Of a stretch of DNA of 41,541 nt, positions 1 to 9,042 are shown piece by piece (positions within the stretch are counted from its first letter, which is position 1; every line of letters begins with the position of its first letter). The position numbers were made by a program, and so were the translations under genes. The notes under the pieces are model-generated. The model worked only from the letters and a program-made list of their open reading frames with translations. It made no database searches and was not told the origin of the DNA. Source of the DNA: Rahnella perminowiae (GTDB lineage: Bacteria; Pseudomonadota; Gammaproteobacteria; Enterobacterales; Enterobacteriaceae); the NCBI RefSeq assembly GCF_019049755.1, contig NZ_JAFMOS010000634.1:1-41541 (forward strand). The letters are read 5' to 3'.

Positions 1-1895
1 TACATCACCAGACGGCGAATGTCAGACAACACGTTGTTGATGATGGTAATGAAGCGCGCACCATCGGCCCCGTCAATCACACGGTGGTCGAAGGAGAGCG
101 ACATTGGCATCATCAGACGCGGTGTGAACTCTTTACCGTTCCAGACTGGCTCAATGGCAGACTTGGAGACACCCAGGATAGCCACTTCCGGCGCATTAAC
201 GATTGGCGCGAAATGGGTCGTCCCGATACCGCCGAGGCTGGAGATGGTGAAGCAACCGCCCTGCATTTCACCGGCAGTCAGCTTACCGTCACGGGCTTTC
301 TTGGAGATCGCCATCAGCTCACGGGACAACTCGGCGATGCCTTTTTTGTTCACGTCTTTGAAGACCGGAACAACCAGACCGTTTGGCGTATCGACCGCCA
401 CACCGATGTTGATGTATTTTTTCAGCGTCAGTTTCTGACCATCTTCGGACAGAGAACTGTTGAAGCGTGGCATCTGCTCAAGCGCAGCCGCAACGGCTTT
501 CATGATGAAGACCACCGGCGTGAATTTCACGTCCAGTTTGCGTTTAGCGGCTTCATCGTTCTGCTGTTTACGGAACGCTTCCAGCTCAGTGATATCGGTT
601 TTGTCGAAATGCGTAACATGCGGGATCATCACCCAGTTACGGCTCAGGTTCGCACCAGAGATTTTCTGGATACGGCCCAGTTCGACTTCTTCAATTTCAC
701 CGAATTTGCTGAAGTCCACTTTCGGCCAAGGCAACATGCCAGGAAGACCGCCACCCGTTGCTGCTGCCGGCGCGGCTTCAGCACGTTTGACCGCGTCTTT
801 CACGTAAGTCTGAACGTCTTCGCGCAGGATACGGCCCTTACGGCCGGTCCCTTTGACTTTCGCCAGGTTAACGCCGAACTCACGGGCCAGACGGCGGATA
901 ACCGGCGTGGCGTGAACATAAGCATCGTTCTCAGCGAACTCGCCTTTGCTCTCTGCTTTAACAGCAGGTGCAGCGGCTTTTTGTTCCTGTTTCGCCGGGG
1001 CAGCCGCTTCTTCTTTCTTAGCCGCCGGAGCAGCAGGCGCAGCGCCTTCTACTTCAAAGACCATGATCAGAGAACCGGTGCTGACTTTATCGCCCGCCGC
1101 GATTTTGATTTCTTTCACCGTGCCCGCGAACGGTGCCGGGACTTCCATTGAGGCTTTGTCGCCTTCAACGGTGATCAGTGACTGTTCAGCACTGATTTTG
1201 TCGCCGACTTTCACCATGATTTCAGTGACTTCCACTTCGTCGCCACCGATATCAGGTACATTCACTTCTTTGCTGCCGGACTGAGCCGGAGCCGCAGGTG
1301 CCGCGTCTGATTTGGTTTCTGCAGCAGCGGCAGGTGCGGCTGCACCCGAGCCTGCCACGTCGAAGACCATGATCAGAGAGCCGGTGCTGACTTTATCGCC
1401 CGCAGCGATTTTGATCTCTTTTACTTTACCCGCGAACGGTGCAGGGACTTCCATAGAAGCTTTATCGCCTTCTACGGTGATCAGCGATTGTTCCGCTTCG
1501 ACTGTGTCACCCACTTTCACCATGATTTCAGTGACTTCTACTTCATCGCCACCGATATCAGGCACGTTCACTTCTTTGCTTTCGCTGGAAGCAGGTGCGG
1601 CGGCAGGCGCTTTCTCTTCTGCTTTGGCTTCCTGTTTCGCAGGTGCCGCATCAGCAGCACCATCAGCGGCGTCGAAGATCATGATCAGTTTGCCGGTTTC
1701 AACGGTATCGCCAACCGCAACTTTAATTTCTTTGACCACGCCAGCCTGTGGAGAAGGCACTTCCATAGAAGCTTTATCGCCCTCAACGGTGATCAGCGAT
1801 TGTTCAGCTTCAACTTTATCGCCCACCTTCACCATGATTTCGGTGACTTCCACTGCATCTGCACCGATATCCGGTACGTTAATTTCAATAGCCAT
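1..1895 (-). CDS. aceF: Pyruvate dehydrogenase E2, dihydrolipoamide acetyltransferase (stop codon cut by window edge)
   Basis: This is the E2 core of the pyruvate dehydrogenase complex, which transfers the acetyl group from lipoamide to CoA. All 631 codons are present; only the last base of the stop codon lies outside the window. Three N-terminal lipoyl domains are visible, each with a GDKAS motif whose lysine would carry lipoate (Lys41, Lys145, Lys247). Ala/Pro-rich linkers separate them. An E1/E3-binding domain and a C-terminal catalytic domain follow, with the DHRVIDG motif (His603-604 region, Asp608). The C-terminus reads IRRLVM, as in E. coli AceF. The ATG lies 13 bp after the aceE stop, so the two are co-transcribed. 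The lpd gene expected next is outside the window. Three lipoyl domains is the usual enterobacterial number. Confidence 0.97.
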   Translation of the reverse strand, partial: MAIEINVPDIGADAVEVTEIMVKVGDKVEAEQSLITVEGDKASMEVPSPQAGVVKEIKVAVGDTVETGKLIMIFDAADGAADAAPAKQEAKAEEKAPAAAPASSESKEVNVPDIGGDEVEVTEIMVKVGDTVEAEQSLITVEGDKASMEVPAPFAGKVKEIKIAAGDKVSTGSLIMVFDVAGSGAAAPAAAAETKSDAAPAAPAQSGSKEVNVPDIGGDEVEVTEIMVKVGDKISAEQSLITVEGDKASMEVPAPFAGTVKEIKIAAGDKVSTGSLIMVFEVEGAAPAAPAAKKEEAAAPAKQEQKAAAPAVKAESKGEFAENDAYVHATPVIRRLAREFGVNLAKVKGTGRKGRILREDVQTYVKDAVKRAEAAPAAATGGGLPGMLPWPKVDFSKFGEIEEVELGRIQKISGANLSRNWVMIPHVTHFDKTDITELEAFRKQQNDEAAKRKLDVKFTPVVFIMKAVAAALEQMPRFNSSLSEDGQKLTLKKYINIGVAVDTPNGLVVPVFKDVNKKGIAELSRELMAISKKARDGKLTAGEMQGGCFTISSLGGIGTTHFAPIVNAPEVAILGVSKSAIEPVWNGKEFTPRLMMPMSLSFDHRVIDGADGARFITIINNVLSDIRRLVM

Positions 1896-1908
1896 CTGTC
1901 TTTACCTC

Positions 1909-4572
1909 TTATGCCAGACGCGGGTTAACTTTTTCTGGATTGATATCGAATTTCTTAATGGCTTCAGCCACTACAGACGTTTCGATTTCGCCGCGTTTAG
2001 CCAATTCACCCAGCGCAGCAACCACAACGTACGATGCATCCACTTCGAAGTGGTGACGCAGGTTTTCGCGGCTGTCTGAACGACCGAAGCCATCCGTACC
2101 CAGAACGCGATAATCACTGGCCGGAACGTATGTACGAACCTGTTCAGCAAACAGTTTCATGTAGTCAGTTGACGCTACCGCTGGCGCATCGCTCATTACC
2201 TGGGCGATGTACGGAACGCGTGGTGTTTCGGTTGGATGCAGCATATTCCAGCGCTCACAATCCTGACCGTCGCGGGCCAGTTCAGTGAAGGAGGTCACGC
2301 TGTAAACGTCAGAACCTACGCCGTAATCTTTGGACAGGATCTCAGCGGCTTCACGTACGTGACGCAGGATAGAACCTGAGCCCAGCAACTGCACTTTACC
2401 TTTGCTACCTTCCAGCGTATCTAACTTGTAGATACCCTTACGGATGCCTTCTTCCGCGCCTTCCGGCATGGCTGGCATGTGGTAGTTTTCGTTCAGCGTG
2501 GTGATGTAATAATAAATGTTTTCCTGCGCTTCACCGTACATACGTACCAGACCATCATGCATGATGACAGCCACTTCGTAAGCGTAAGACGGGTCGTAAG
2601 AAATACAGTTAGGGATAGTCAGAGACTGAATGTGGCTGTGGCCATCTTCATGCTGCAGACCTTCACCGTTGAGGGTAGTACGACCCGAAGTACCGCCGAT
2701 CAGGAAGCCACGCGCCTGTTGGTCACCCGCTGCCCAGCACAGGTCGCCGATACGCTGGAAACCAAACATAGAGTAGTAGATGTAGAACGGGATCATTGGC
2801 AGATCGTTGGTGCTGTAAGACGTCGCTGCGGCCAGCCATGAAGACGCGGCACCCAGTTCGTTGATACCTTCCTGCAGGATCTGACCTTTCTCGTCTTCTT
2901 TATAGTAAGCAACCTGCTCACGGTCCTGCGGGGTGTATTGCTGACCGTTCGGGCTGTAAATACCAATCTGACGGAACAGACCTTCCATACCGAATGTACG
3001 CGCTTCGTCGGCGATGATCGGGACCAGACGGTCTTTAATGGAGTCGTTTTTCAGCATCACGTTCAGGGCACGGACGAAAGCGATAGTGGTAGAGATCTCT
3101 TTCTTCTGCTCTTCCAGCAGTGGTGAGAAGTCTTCCAGTTTCGGCATTTCCAGCTTCTGCGTGAAGTTTGGCAGACGAGTCGGCAGGTAGCCTTTCAGCG
3201 CAGCACGACGCTCATGCAGGTATTTGTATTCTGCAGAGTCTTTTTCCAGCGTGATGTACGGCAGTTTTTCCAGATTTTCATCGGTGACTGGCACACTGAA
3301 ACGATCACGGATATAGCGCACGCCATCCATGTTCATTTTCTTCACCTGGTGAGCAATGTTTTTACCTTCGGCAGCGTCGCCCATGCCATAACCTTTAATG
3401 GTATGCGCAAGGATAACGGTCGGCTGGCCTTTGGTATTCTGTGCTTTGTTCAGTGCAGCGAAAACTTTCTTCGGATCATGACCACCACGGTTCAGTGCCC
3501 AGATTTCGTCGTCGGTCATGTCTTTGACCAGCGCCGCAGTTTCAGGGTATTTACCGAAGAAATGGTCACGAACGTATTTACCGTCGCGGGACTTGAAGGT
3601 CTGATAGTCGCCATCAACGGTTTCGTTCATCAGCTGGATCAGTTTACCGCTGGTGTCTTTACGCAGCAGTTCATCCCAACGGTTGCCCCAGATCACTTTA
3701 ATCACGTTCCAGCCAGCGCCTGAGAAGATGCCGTCAAGTTCGTTGATGATTTTACCGTTGCCGGTTACCGGGCCATCAAGACGCTGTAAGTTACAGTTGA
3801 TGATGAAGCACAGGTTATCCAGTTTCTCACGGGTCGCGATGGTGATCGCACCTTTGGATTCTGGTTCGTCCATTTCACCGTCGCCCAGGAATGCGTAAAC
3901 GCGCTGTGCGGAGGTATCTTTCAGGCCACGGTGTTCCAGATATTTCAGGAATTTAGCCTGGTAGATGGCACCAATCGGGCCCAACCCCATCGATACCGTC
4001 GGGAACTGCCAGAATTCAGGCATCAGTTTAGGGTGCGGATAAGAAGACAGACCTTTACCGTGAACTTCCTGACGGAAATTGTTCATCTGCTCTTCAGTCA
4101 GACGGCCTTCAAGGAAAGCACGTGCGTATACGCCCGGGGAGATGTGGCCCTGGAAGTACACCAGATCGCCGCCGTCTTTTTCGTTGCGCGCACGGAAGAA
4201 GTGGTTGAAGCACACTTCGTACACGGTCGCAGAAGACTGGAAGGACGCCATGTGGCCGCCGAGTTCCAGGTCTTTCTTGGACGCACGCAGAACGGTCATG
4301 ATGGCGTTCCAGCGGATAGCGGTACGAATGTTACGTTCCAGCTCCAGGTTACCCGGGTATTCAGGTTCGTCTTCAACAGCGATGGTATTGACGTAGTTAC
4401 GGCTGGCTGCGCCAGCAGCGACGCTTACGCCGCCCTTGCGCGCTTCACTGAGAACCTGATCGATCAGGAACTGTGCACGCTCAACACCTTCTTCACGGAT
4501 GACCGATTCGATCGCTTGTAGCCAGTCGCGAGTTTCGATCGGATCCACGTCATTATTTACACGTTCTGACAT
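1909..4572 (-). CDS. aceE: Pyruvate dehydrogenase E1 component (homodimeric type)
   Basis: This is the thiamine diphosphate-dependent E1 that decarboxylates pyruvate and acetylates the lipoyl groups of AceF. The product is 887 residues, the same length as E. coli AceE. It opens with MSERVNNDVDPIETRDWLQA, as in the family. The ThDP/Mg-binding motif GDGEMDEPES followed by NCNLQRLDGPV lies near residues 229-265. The C-terminal transketolase-like domains are intact. The start is the ATG at 4572, with aceF 13 bp downstream and pdhR upstream on the same strand, so this is the pdhR-aceE-aceF operon. Expression should follow pyruvate through PdhR. No frameshift or missing motif was seen. Confidence 0.98.
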   Translation of the reverse strand: MSERVNNDVDPIETRDWLQAIESVIREEGVERAQFLIDQVLSEARKGGVSVAAGAASRNYVNTIAVEDEPEYPGNLELERNIRTAIRWNAIMTVLRASKKDLELGGHMASFQSSATVYEVCFNHFFRARNEKDGGDLVYFQGHISPGVYARAFLEGRLTEEQMNNFRQEVHGKGLSSYPHPKLMPEFWQFPTVSMGLGPIGAIYQAKFLKYLEHRGLKDTSAQRVYAFLGDGEMDEPESKGAITIATREKLDNLCFIINCNLQRLDGPVTGNGKIINELDGIFSGAGWNVIKVIWGNRWDELLRKDTSGKLIQLMNETVDGDYQTFKSRDGKYVRDHFFGKYPETAALVKDMTDDEIWALNRGGHDPKKVFAALNKAQNTKGQPTVILAHTIKGYGMGDAAEGKNIAHQVKKMNMDGVRYIRDRFSVPVTDENLEKLPYITLEKDSAEYKYLHERRAALKGYLPTRLPNFTQKLEMPKLEDFSPLLEEQKKEISTTIAFVRALNVMLKNDSIKDRLVPIIADEARTFGMEGLFRQIGIYSPNGQQYTPQDREQVAYYKEDEKGQILQEGINELGAASSWLAAATSYSTNDLPMIPFYIYYSMFGFQRIGDLCWAAGDQQARGFLIGGTSGRTTLNGEGLQHEDGHSHIQSLTIPNCISYDPSYAYEVAVIMHDGLVRMYGEAQENIYYYITTLNENYHMPAMPEGAEEGIRKGIYKLDTLEGSKGKVQLLGSGSILRHVREAAEILSKDYGVGSDVYSVTSFTELARDGQDCERWNMLHPTETPRVPYIAQVMSDAPAVASTDYMKLFAEQVRTYVPASDYRVLGTDGFGRSDSRENLRHHFEVDASYVVVAALGELAKRGEIETSVVAEAIKKFDINPEKVNPRLA

Positions 4573-4696
4573 GGTGCTTTTCCTTATCTGTCTCTAATAC
4601 GTTGGTTTATCTGGAGCCTGTCTTCCTGCACTCTTTCAAAAACGCGCTTCGCCGCTAAGAGAGCGCACGAAGACAGGCCCGTCATGTAGTTGCCGT

Positions 4697-4716
4697 GAGC
4701 CCTCAAATGAGGGCTC
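4697..4716 (-). other. RNA hairpin in the pdhR-aceE spacer
   Basis: An 8-bp perfect inverted repeat (GAGCCCTC, AAAT loop, GAGGGCTC) lies in the 163-bp gap between pdhR and aceE. On the transcribed (minus) strand no T-run follows it, so it is not a typical terminator. It may be an mRNA processing or stability element that lets aceEF be expressed at a different level from pdhR. The function is inferred. Confidence 0.5.
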
Positions 4717-4735
4717 TAAAAATTAACCCTGATGG

Positions 4736-5506
4736 TTAACTTTCATCTTTTCGTTGCTGGAGTCGTCGTAAAGACCGATCCCGCCGGGTGTGTTCCCTGC
4801 TGAGATCCAGCAAAACTTCTTCAATGAACGCCAGGTGACGGTGAGATGCGGCACGCGCTATTTCTGGTTCCCGTGCAACAATCGCCTCGAAAATACTGGC
4901 GCGGTGGTTGCTTACTGTCGCCAGCATTTCCCGGCGTGAGTAAAGCAATTCAAAGTTCTGTCGAACATTCTTCTCGAGCATTGGCCCCATACAGCGGACC
5001 AGGTGCAACAGCACCACATTATGGGCTGCTTCTGTTACAGCGACCTGATACTGCATAACCGCATCGGCTTCTGCATCCAGATCTCCGCTGTCTTGTGCGG
5101 TCTGAATAACCACATGACAATCGCGAATGCGCTGCAGATCTTCCTCTGTGCCACGAAGCGCCGCGTAATACGCAGCGATCCCTTCAAGGGCATGTCGTGT
5201 TTCAAGGAGATCGAATTGTGATTCAGGATGGTCGGCCAGTAACTCGGCCAGCGGATCACTCACGCTTTGCCACAGGTTACTTTGTACGAAAGTGCCACCA
5301 CCCTGACGGCGCAGGAGTAGCCCCTTCCCTTCCAGGCTTTGGATTGCCTCTCTGAGAGAAGGTCGCGATACATCAAACTGTTTGGCCAGTTCGCGCTCTG
5401 GCGGAAGCTTTTCCCCAGGCCTCAAGGTGCCTTCGAGGATCAGAAACTCAAGTTGCTGCTCGATCACATCGGATAACTTAGGCTGTCGGATTTTGCTGTA
5501 AGCCAT
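4736..5506 (-). CDS. pdhR: Pyruvate-sensing GntR-family repressor PdhR
   Basis: This is a transcription repressor of the pyruvate dehydrogenase operon, released from DNA by pyruvate. The product is 256 residues (E. coli PdhR is 254). The N-terminal GntR winged helix spans about residues 8-75, with [20 protein letters not shown] and the recognition-helix region [15 protein letters not shown]. The rest is an all-helical FCD ligand domain typical of the FadR subfamily. The start is the ATG at 5506, giving [20 protein letters not shown] as in E. coli. It heads the pdhR-aceE-aceF operon. Its own operator sits 48 bp upstream of the start, so it should autoregulate. Confidence 0.97.
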   Translation of the reverse strand: MAYSKIRQPKLSDVIEQQLEFLILEGTLRPGEKLPPERELAKQFDVSRPSLREAIQSLEGKGLLLRRQGGGTFVQSNLWQSVSDPLAELLADHPESQFDLLETRHALEGIAAYYAALRGTEEDLQRIRDCHVVIQTAQDSGDLDAEADAVMQYQVAVTEAAHNVVLLHLVRCMGPMLEKNVRQNFELLYSRREMLATVSNHRASIFEAIVAREPEIARAASHRHLAFIEEVLLDLSREHTRRDRSLRRLQQRKDES

Positions 5507-5553
5507 ATATGTGCGGTTCTCTGCGAGTAGCGACTCTGTAAGTTGCCGGAGTC

Positions 5554-5570
5554 AATTGGTAATACCAATT
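5554..5570 (-). promoter_or_regulatory. PdhR operator
   Basis: The sequence AATTGGTAATACCAATT is a perfect match to the known PdhR box AATTGGTnnnACCAATT, with both 7-bp arms intact. It starts about 11 bp downstream of the predicted transcription start of pdhR, where repressor binding would block RNA polymerase. This is the position described for the E. coli operon. Confidence 0.93.
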
Positions 5571-5586
5571 TAAAAAACGTGGCCGT

Positions 5587-5615
5587 AAAGTAACAAAGTA
5601 TTCACCTTGTGTCCA
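5587..5615 (-). promoter_or_regulatory. Predicted sigma70 promoter of pdhR-aceEF
   Basis: On the minus strand a -35 element TGGACA (5615-5610) is separated by 17 bp from a -10 element TACTTT (5592-5587). This puts the start of transcription near 5580, with the PdhR operator just downstream. The placement relative to the operator supports the call. The hexamers were judged by eye only. Confidence 0.6.
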
Positions 5616-5741
5616 TATGGCTACCCAGTAAATGCGTCGACCCCGCACATTTTAACAAATTTTTATCATTTATCGTTTTTACGCTGCGTGAGATCTCATT
5701 TTAGAGATCCAGAACAAATTTCCGGTCAATTTGATTATTTG

Positions 5742-5785
5742 TTATGCGGATGGCGCATAAACCCCGTGCAAACTTTTCCGCATAA
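5742..5785. repeat. Inverted repeat with a third copy of the arm, upstream of aroP
   Basis: TTATGCG (5742-5748) and CGCATAA (5754-5760) form a perfect 7-bp inverted repeat with a 5-bp spacer. The arm CGCATAA recurs at 5779-5785, 25 bp after the first copy. A separate 6-bp inverted repeat (GATCTC/GAGATC, 5692-5709) lies just before it. All sit between the divergent pdhR and aroP genes and could be regulator sites. I do not recognise the regulator. Confidence 0.4.
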
Positions 5786-5860
5786 CATTATTCTTGCCCG
5801 AACGGTAGATGATCCTGATTTTTAGGCTCAATCCAGCCGTAAATAATTAGATACAAAAAG

Positions 5861-5878
5861 TGTAATTATCGCCTTACA
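5861..5878 (+). promoter_or_regulatory. TyrR box upstream of aroP
   Basis: TGTAAT-TATCGC-CTTACA matches the TyrR consensus TGTAAA-N6-TTTACA in 10 of 12 defined positions, including both TGTAA/TTACA cores. E. coli aroP is repressed by TyrR with aromatic amino acids through boxes in the same leader region. The box lies 57 bp before the aroP start. A further inverted repeat, ACATTCT (5876-5882) and AGAATGT (5894-5900), overlaps its right end and may be part of the same control region. Confidence 0.72.
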
Positions 5879-5934
5879 TTCTCTCTAACACACAGAATGT
5901 TATGGGTTTTGCCCCTATGACAGAGGACAGGTAA

Positions 5935-7305
5935 ATGGTTGATCAACAACAAGGCGATGAGCTGAAGCGCGGCCTCAAAAACCGTCATATTCAGTTGATT
6001 GCATTAGGCGGGGCCGTCGGTACAGGGCTGTTTCTGGGCAGCGCTTCCGTTATTCAGTCCGCAGGACCGGGGATTATTCTCGGTTATGCCATCGCAGGCT
6101 TTATCGCATTCTTAATTATGCGCCAGTTGGGTGAAATGGTGGTTGAAGAGCCGGTTGCCGGTTCATTCAGTCATTTTGCCTATAAATACTGGGGCGGATT
6201 TGCCGGGTTTGCTTCCGGCTGGAATTACTGGGTGCTGTACGTTCTGGTCGCGATGGCCGAACTGACAGCCGTGGGTAAATATATTCAATTCTGGTGGCCG
6301 GAAATCCCGACATGGGCTTCTGCCGCAGTATTCTTCGTGCTGATCAACGCCATCAATCTTACTAACGTTAAAGTGTTTGGTGAGATGGAGTTCTGGTTTG
6401 CGATCATCAAAGTGGTTGCCGTGGTGGCGATGATTCTGTTCGGCGGCTGGCTGCTGTTCAGCGATACGGCAGGCCCGCAGGCAACAGTACGTAACCTTTG
6501 GGAGCAAGGCGGTTTCCTGCCTCACGGCATGACCGGGCTTGTGATGATGATGGCGATCATCATGTTTTCCTTTGGTGGCCTGGAACTGGTCGGGATTACT
6601 GCTGCTGAAGCGGATAATCCGGAAGTCAGCATCCCTAAAGCGACCAATCAGGTTATCTACCGCATCCTGATTTTCTATGTAGGCTCACTGGCTGTACTGC
6701 TTTCGCTGATGCCATGGACCCGTGTCGGACCGGATACCAGCCCGTTTGTGCTGATCTTCCATGACCTGGGGGATGCACTGGTGGCCAACGCCCTGAACGT
6801 GGTGATCCTGACAGCCGCGCTGTCGGTTTATAACAGCTGTGTTTACTGTAACAGCCGCATGCTGTTTGGCCTGGCTCAGCAAGGCAACGCACCTAAGGCA
6901 TTGCTCAATGTCGATAAACGCGGCGTTCCGGTGGCTTCCATCCTCGTTTCTGCTGCCACCACAGCGCTGTGTGTTCTGATCAACTATCTGATGCCGGGTG
7001 AGGCGTTTGGCTTGCTGATGGCCCTGGTGGTGTCTGCACTGGTGATCAACTGGGCAATGATCAGCCTTGCGCACATGAAATTCCGTCAGGCGAAACGTCG
7101 TGAAGGCGTGGAACCTAAGTTCAAAGCGCTGCTGTATCCGCTGGGTAACTATATCTGCCTGCTGTTTATGGCAGCAATTCTGGTGATCATGGCTATCACG
7201 CCAGGCATGGCGATCTCCGTGTGGCTGATCCCTGTGTGGCTGGTGGTGCTGGGCATCGGTTACTGGATCAAAAATCAGCAAAGCGGGAAATCCGTTAACG
7301 CTTAA
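5935..7305 (+). CDS. aroP: Aromatic amino acid:H+ symporter AroP
   Basis: This is an inner-membrane permease for phenylalanine, tyrosine and tryptophan of the amino acid/polyamine/organocation superfamily. At 456 residues it is essentially E. coli length. About 12 hydrophobic segments are visible. The first carries the family motif GGAVGTGLFLGSASVIQSAGP, and GWNYWVLYVLVAMAELTAVG follows near residue 100. The sequence follows E. coli AroP closely through KVFGEMEFWFAIIKV and GITAAEADNPE, which favours AroP over its relative PheP. The start is the ATG at 5935, preceded by GAGGACAGG. The gene is transcribed away from pdhR. A TyrR box in its leader suggests repression by aromatic amino acids. Confidence 0.95.
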   Translation: MVDQQQGDELKRGLKNRHIQLIALGGAVGTGLFLGSASVIQSAGPGIILGYAIAGFIAFLIMRQLGEMVVEEPVAGSFSHFAYKYWGGFAGFASGWNYWVLYVLVAMAELTAVGKYIQFWWPEIPTWASAAVFFVLINAINLTNVKVFGEMEFWFAIIKVVAVVAMILFGGWLLFSDTAGPQATVRNLWEQGGFLPHGMTGLVMMMAIIMFSFGGLELVGITAAEADNPEVSIPKATNQVIYRILIFYVGSLAVLLSLMPWTRVGPDTSPFVLIFHDLGDALVANALNVVILTAALSVYNSCVYCNSRMLFGLAQQGNAPKALLNVDKRGVPVASILVSAATTALCVLINYLMPGEAFGLLMALVVSALVINWAMISLAHMKFRQAKRREGVEPKFKALLYPLGNYICLLFMAAILVIMAITPGMAISVWLIPVWLVVLGIGYWIKNQQSGKSVNA

Positions 7306-7321
7306 GTTAAATAGTTAAGAG

Positions 7322-7445
7322 ATACCCAAAATAATTCGAGTTGCAGGAAGGCGGCAGGCAAGAGAACCCGATGAACTTACTCTGGTAAGTGATTCGGGTG
7401 AAAGATGGTAGCCAACGCACCTGCAGCTCGAAGTATGATGGGTAT
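7322..7445. repeat. ERIC (intergenic repeat unit) element
   Basis: This 124-bp imperfect palindrome begins ATACCCAAAATAATTCGAG and ends CTCGAAGTATGATGGGTAT. Its centre, around CTTACTCTGGTAAGTGATTC, matches the ERIC core that contains the common ERIC primer sites. It lies 16 bp after the aroP stop and can fold into one long hairpin in either transcript. It may therefore act as an mRNA end or stabiliser for aroP. Such elements are common between genes of Enterobacterales, and no coding capacity is expected. Confidence 0.9.
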
Positions 7446-7465
7446 TTGTTATCTGGCTCACATTT
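7444..7465 (+). promoter_or_regulatory. Candidate CRP (cAMP receptor protein) site before the GPH transporter
   Basis: The core TGTTA-TCTGGC-TCACA, with a TTT flank on the right, resembles the CRP consensus TGTGA-N6-TCACA. One core base differs. It abuts the right end of the ERIC element and lies 134 bp before the start of the sugar transporter gene. A TAAAAT -10-like hexamer occurs at 7479-7484. Catabolite control of a sugar cassette would make sense. The spacing to that hexamer is not ideal for a standard class II site, so the call is tentative. Confidence 0.45.
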
Positions 7466-7599
7466 CCTCCCGTATGACTAAAATGTCCATCTTCATGACT
7501 CTTACCTCCTGACCACTCTGTCTCACTCCGACCAATACTCTGAGCTATCAAACAGTTTTTTAACAAAATCCTTTTATCCAATAGCCGGAGTGAACATCC

Positions 7600-9042
7600 A
7601 TGAAGGAAGGCGCACTGTCGTTTAAAGAGAAAGTAGCGTACGGAATGGGGGATGCGGGCTGCAATATGATTGGCGGCGCCATCATGCTGTTTCTTAATTA
7701 TTTTTACACCGATGTTTTCGGTTTAGCCCCCGCGCTGGTGGGGATATTGCTGTTGTCGGTGCGTGTTATCGACGCGGTAACCGACCCGATAATGGGGGCG
7801 ATCGCTGACCGTACCACCACCCGCTGGGGACGTTTCCGCCCGTATTTGTTGTGGGTTTCAGTGCCGTATGTACTGTTCAGCGTGCTGATGTTCACTACAC
7901 CGGAATGGAGTTACAACAGCAAAGTTATCTATGCCTTTGTCACTTACTTCCTGATGTCACTGACTTACACGGCCATCAACATTCCTTATTGCTCGCTCGG
8001 TGGCGTCATTACTGCCGACCCGCATGAGCGTGTTGCCTGTCAGTCTTACCGCTTCTTTATGGTAGGGATCGCGACACTGATCCTCTCTTCCACCTTGCTG
8101 CCGATGGCCGATTTTTTCGGTGGCGCAGACAAAGCCAAGGGCTACCAGATGTCGATGGGCGTGATGGCGATCATCGCGCTGTTCATGTTCCTGTTCTGCT
8201 TCAGCTCGGTAAAAGAACGGATCCAGCCCGCAGTACCGTCAAAACATGCCTTAAAATCTGACCTGAAAGATGTGTGGAAAAACGACCAGTGGGTACGCAT
8301 CCTGCTGCTGACGTTCTGCAACGTGTGTCCGGGCTTCATCCGTATGGCCGCCACCATGTATTACGTTACCTGGGTGATGGAAAAATCCACTTCATTTGCC
8401 AGTATGTTTATCAGCCTCGGCGTAGTGGGCATGATGATCGGCAGCGCGCTGGCAAAACCACTGACAGATAAATACTGCAAACTGAAAGTGTTCTTCTGGG
8501 CCAACATCATCCTGACCATTTTCTCCTGCGGATTCTATTTCCTCGACCCGCACGCCACGACACTTATTCTGGTGGCGTACTTTATCCTCAACATCATGCA
8601 CCAACTCCCTTCCCCGCTACACTGGTCGCTGATGGCTGACGTTGACGATTACGGCGAATGGAAAACTGGCAAGCGCGTCACCGGCATCAGCTTCTCCGGT
8701 AATCTGTTCTTCCTGAAATGCGGACTGGCGGTAGCAGGCGCGATGGTCGGCTTCCTGCTCTCTGCGTACGGCTACAATGCCGGCGCAACACAGCAAAGCG
8801 ACCATGCCATTAACGGCATTATGTTGTTATTCACTGTCATTCCGGGCGTGGGTTATTTCATTACCGCCGGTGTTGTACGTCTGCTGAAAGTTGACCGCGA
8901 AACCATGCGTACCATTCAGGCAGATCTGGAGATTCGCCGCCGTAATTACCGCGAACTGAATGAATATCATGACGCGAAAAATACACAAGACGCAGAAATA
9001 ATCAGCGTCCCCCTGACCAGCAAGGAGCTGAAACATGAGTAA
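7600..9042 (+). CDS. Glycoside-pentoside-hexuronide (GPH) family sugar:cation symporter
   Basis: This is an inner-membrane carrier of 480 residues with about 12 hydrophobic segments. It is likely to import a pentoside or short plant-derived oligosaccharide with Na+ or H+. The N-terminus (EKVAYGMGDAGCNMIGG) and the cytoplasmic motif RVIDAVTDPIMGAIADRTTTRWGRFRPYLLW near residues 50-80 are diagnostic of the MelB/XynP/YagG group. A second family signature, LMADVDDYGEWKTGKRVTGI, lies near residue 345. The last 8 bp overlap the GH43 gene, so the two are made together. The enzyme partner suggests arabino- or xylo-oligosaccharides, but the substrate cannot be read from sequence. The start ATG is preceded by CCGGAG. 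E. coli has no gene at this position. Confidence 0.88.
   Translation: MKEGALSFKEKVAYGMGDAGCNMIGGAIMLFLNYFYTDVFGLAPALVGILLLSVRVIDAVTDPIMGAIADRTTTRWGRFRPYLLWVSVPYVLFSVLMFTTPEWSYNSKVIYAFVTYFLMSLTYTAINIPYCSLGGVITADPHERVACQSYRFFMVGIATLILSSTLLPMADFFGGADKAKGYQMSMGVMAIIALFMFLFCFSSVKERIQPAVPSKHALKSDLKDVWKNDQWVRILLLTFCNVCPGFIRMAATMYYVTWVMEKSTSFASMFISLGVVGMMIGSALAKPLTDKYCKLKVFFWANIILTIFSCGFYFLDPHATTLILVAYFILNIMHQLPSPLHWSLMADVDDYGEWKTGKRVTGISFSGNLFFLKCGLAVAGAMVGFLLSAYGYNAGATQQSDHAINGIMLLFTVIPGVGYFITAGVVRLLKVDRETMRTIQADLEIRRRNYRELNEYHDAKNTQDAEIISVPLTSKELKHE

Noticed and set aside
84-1151. A 355-codon open frame on the plus strand across aceF
   Set aside because: It lies wholly antisense to a clearly real gene. 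Its composition reflects the Ala/Pro-rich linkers and lipoyl repeats read backwards, with no recognisable domain.
1060-1895. Three similar blocks suggesting a recent tandem duplication
   Set aside because: These are the three lipoyl domains normal for enterobacterial AceF.
7322-7445. Possible small RNA gene or transposon end near the sugar cassette
   Set aside because: The sequence is an ERIC repeat with its typical ends and core; no transposase or target duplication was seen.
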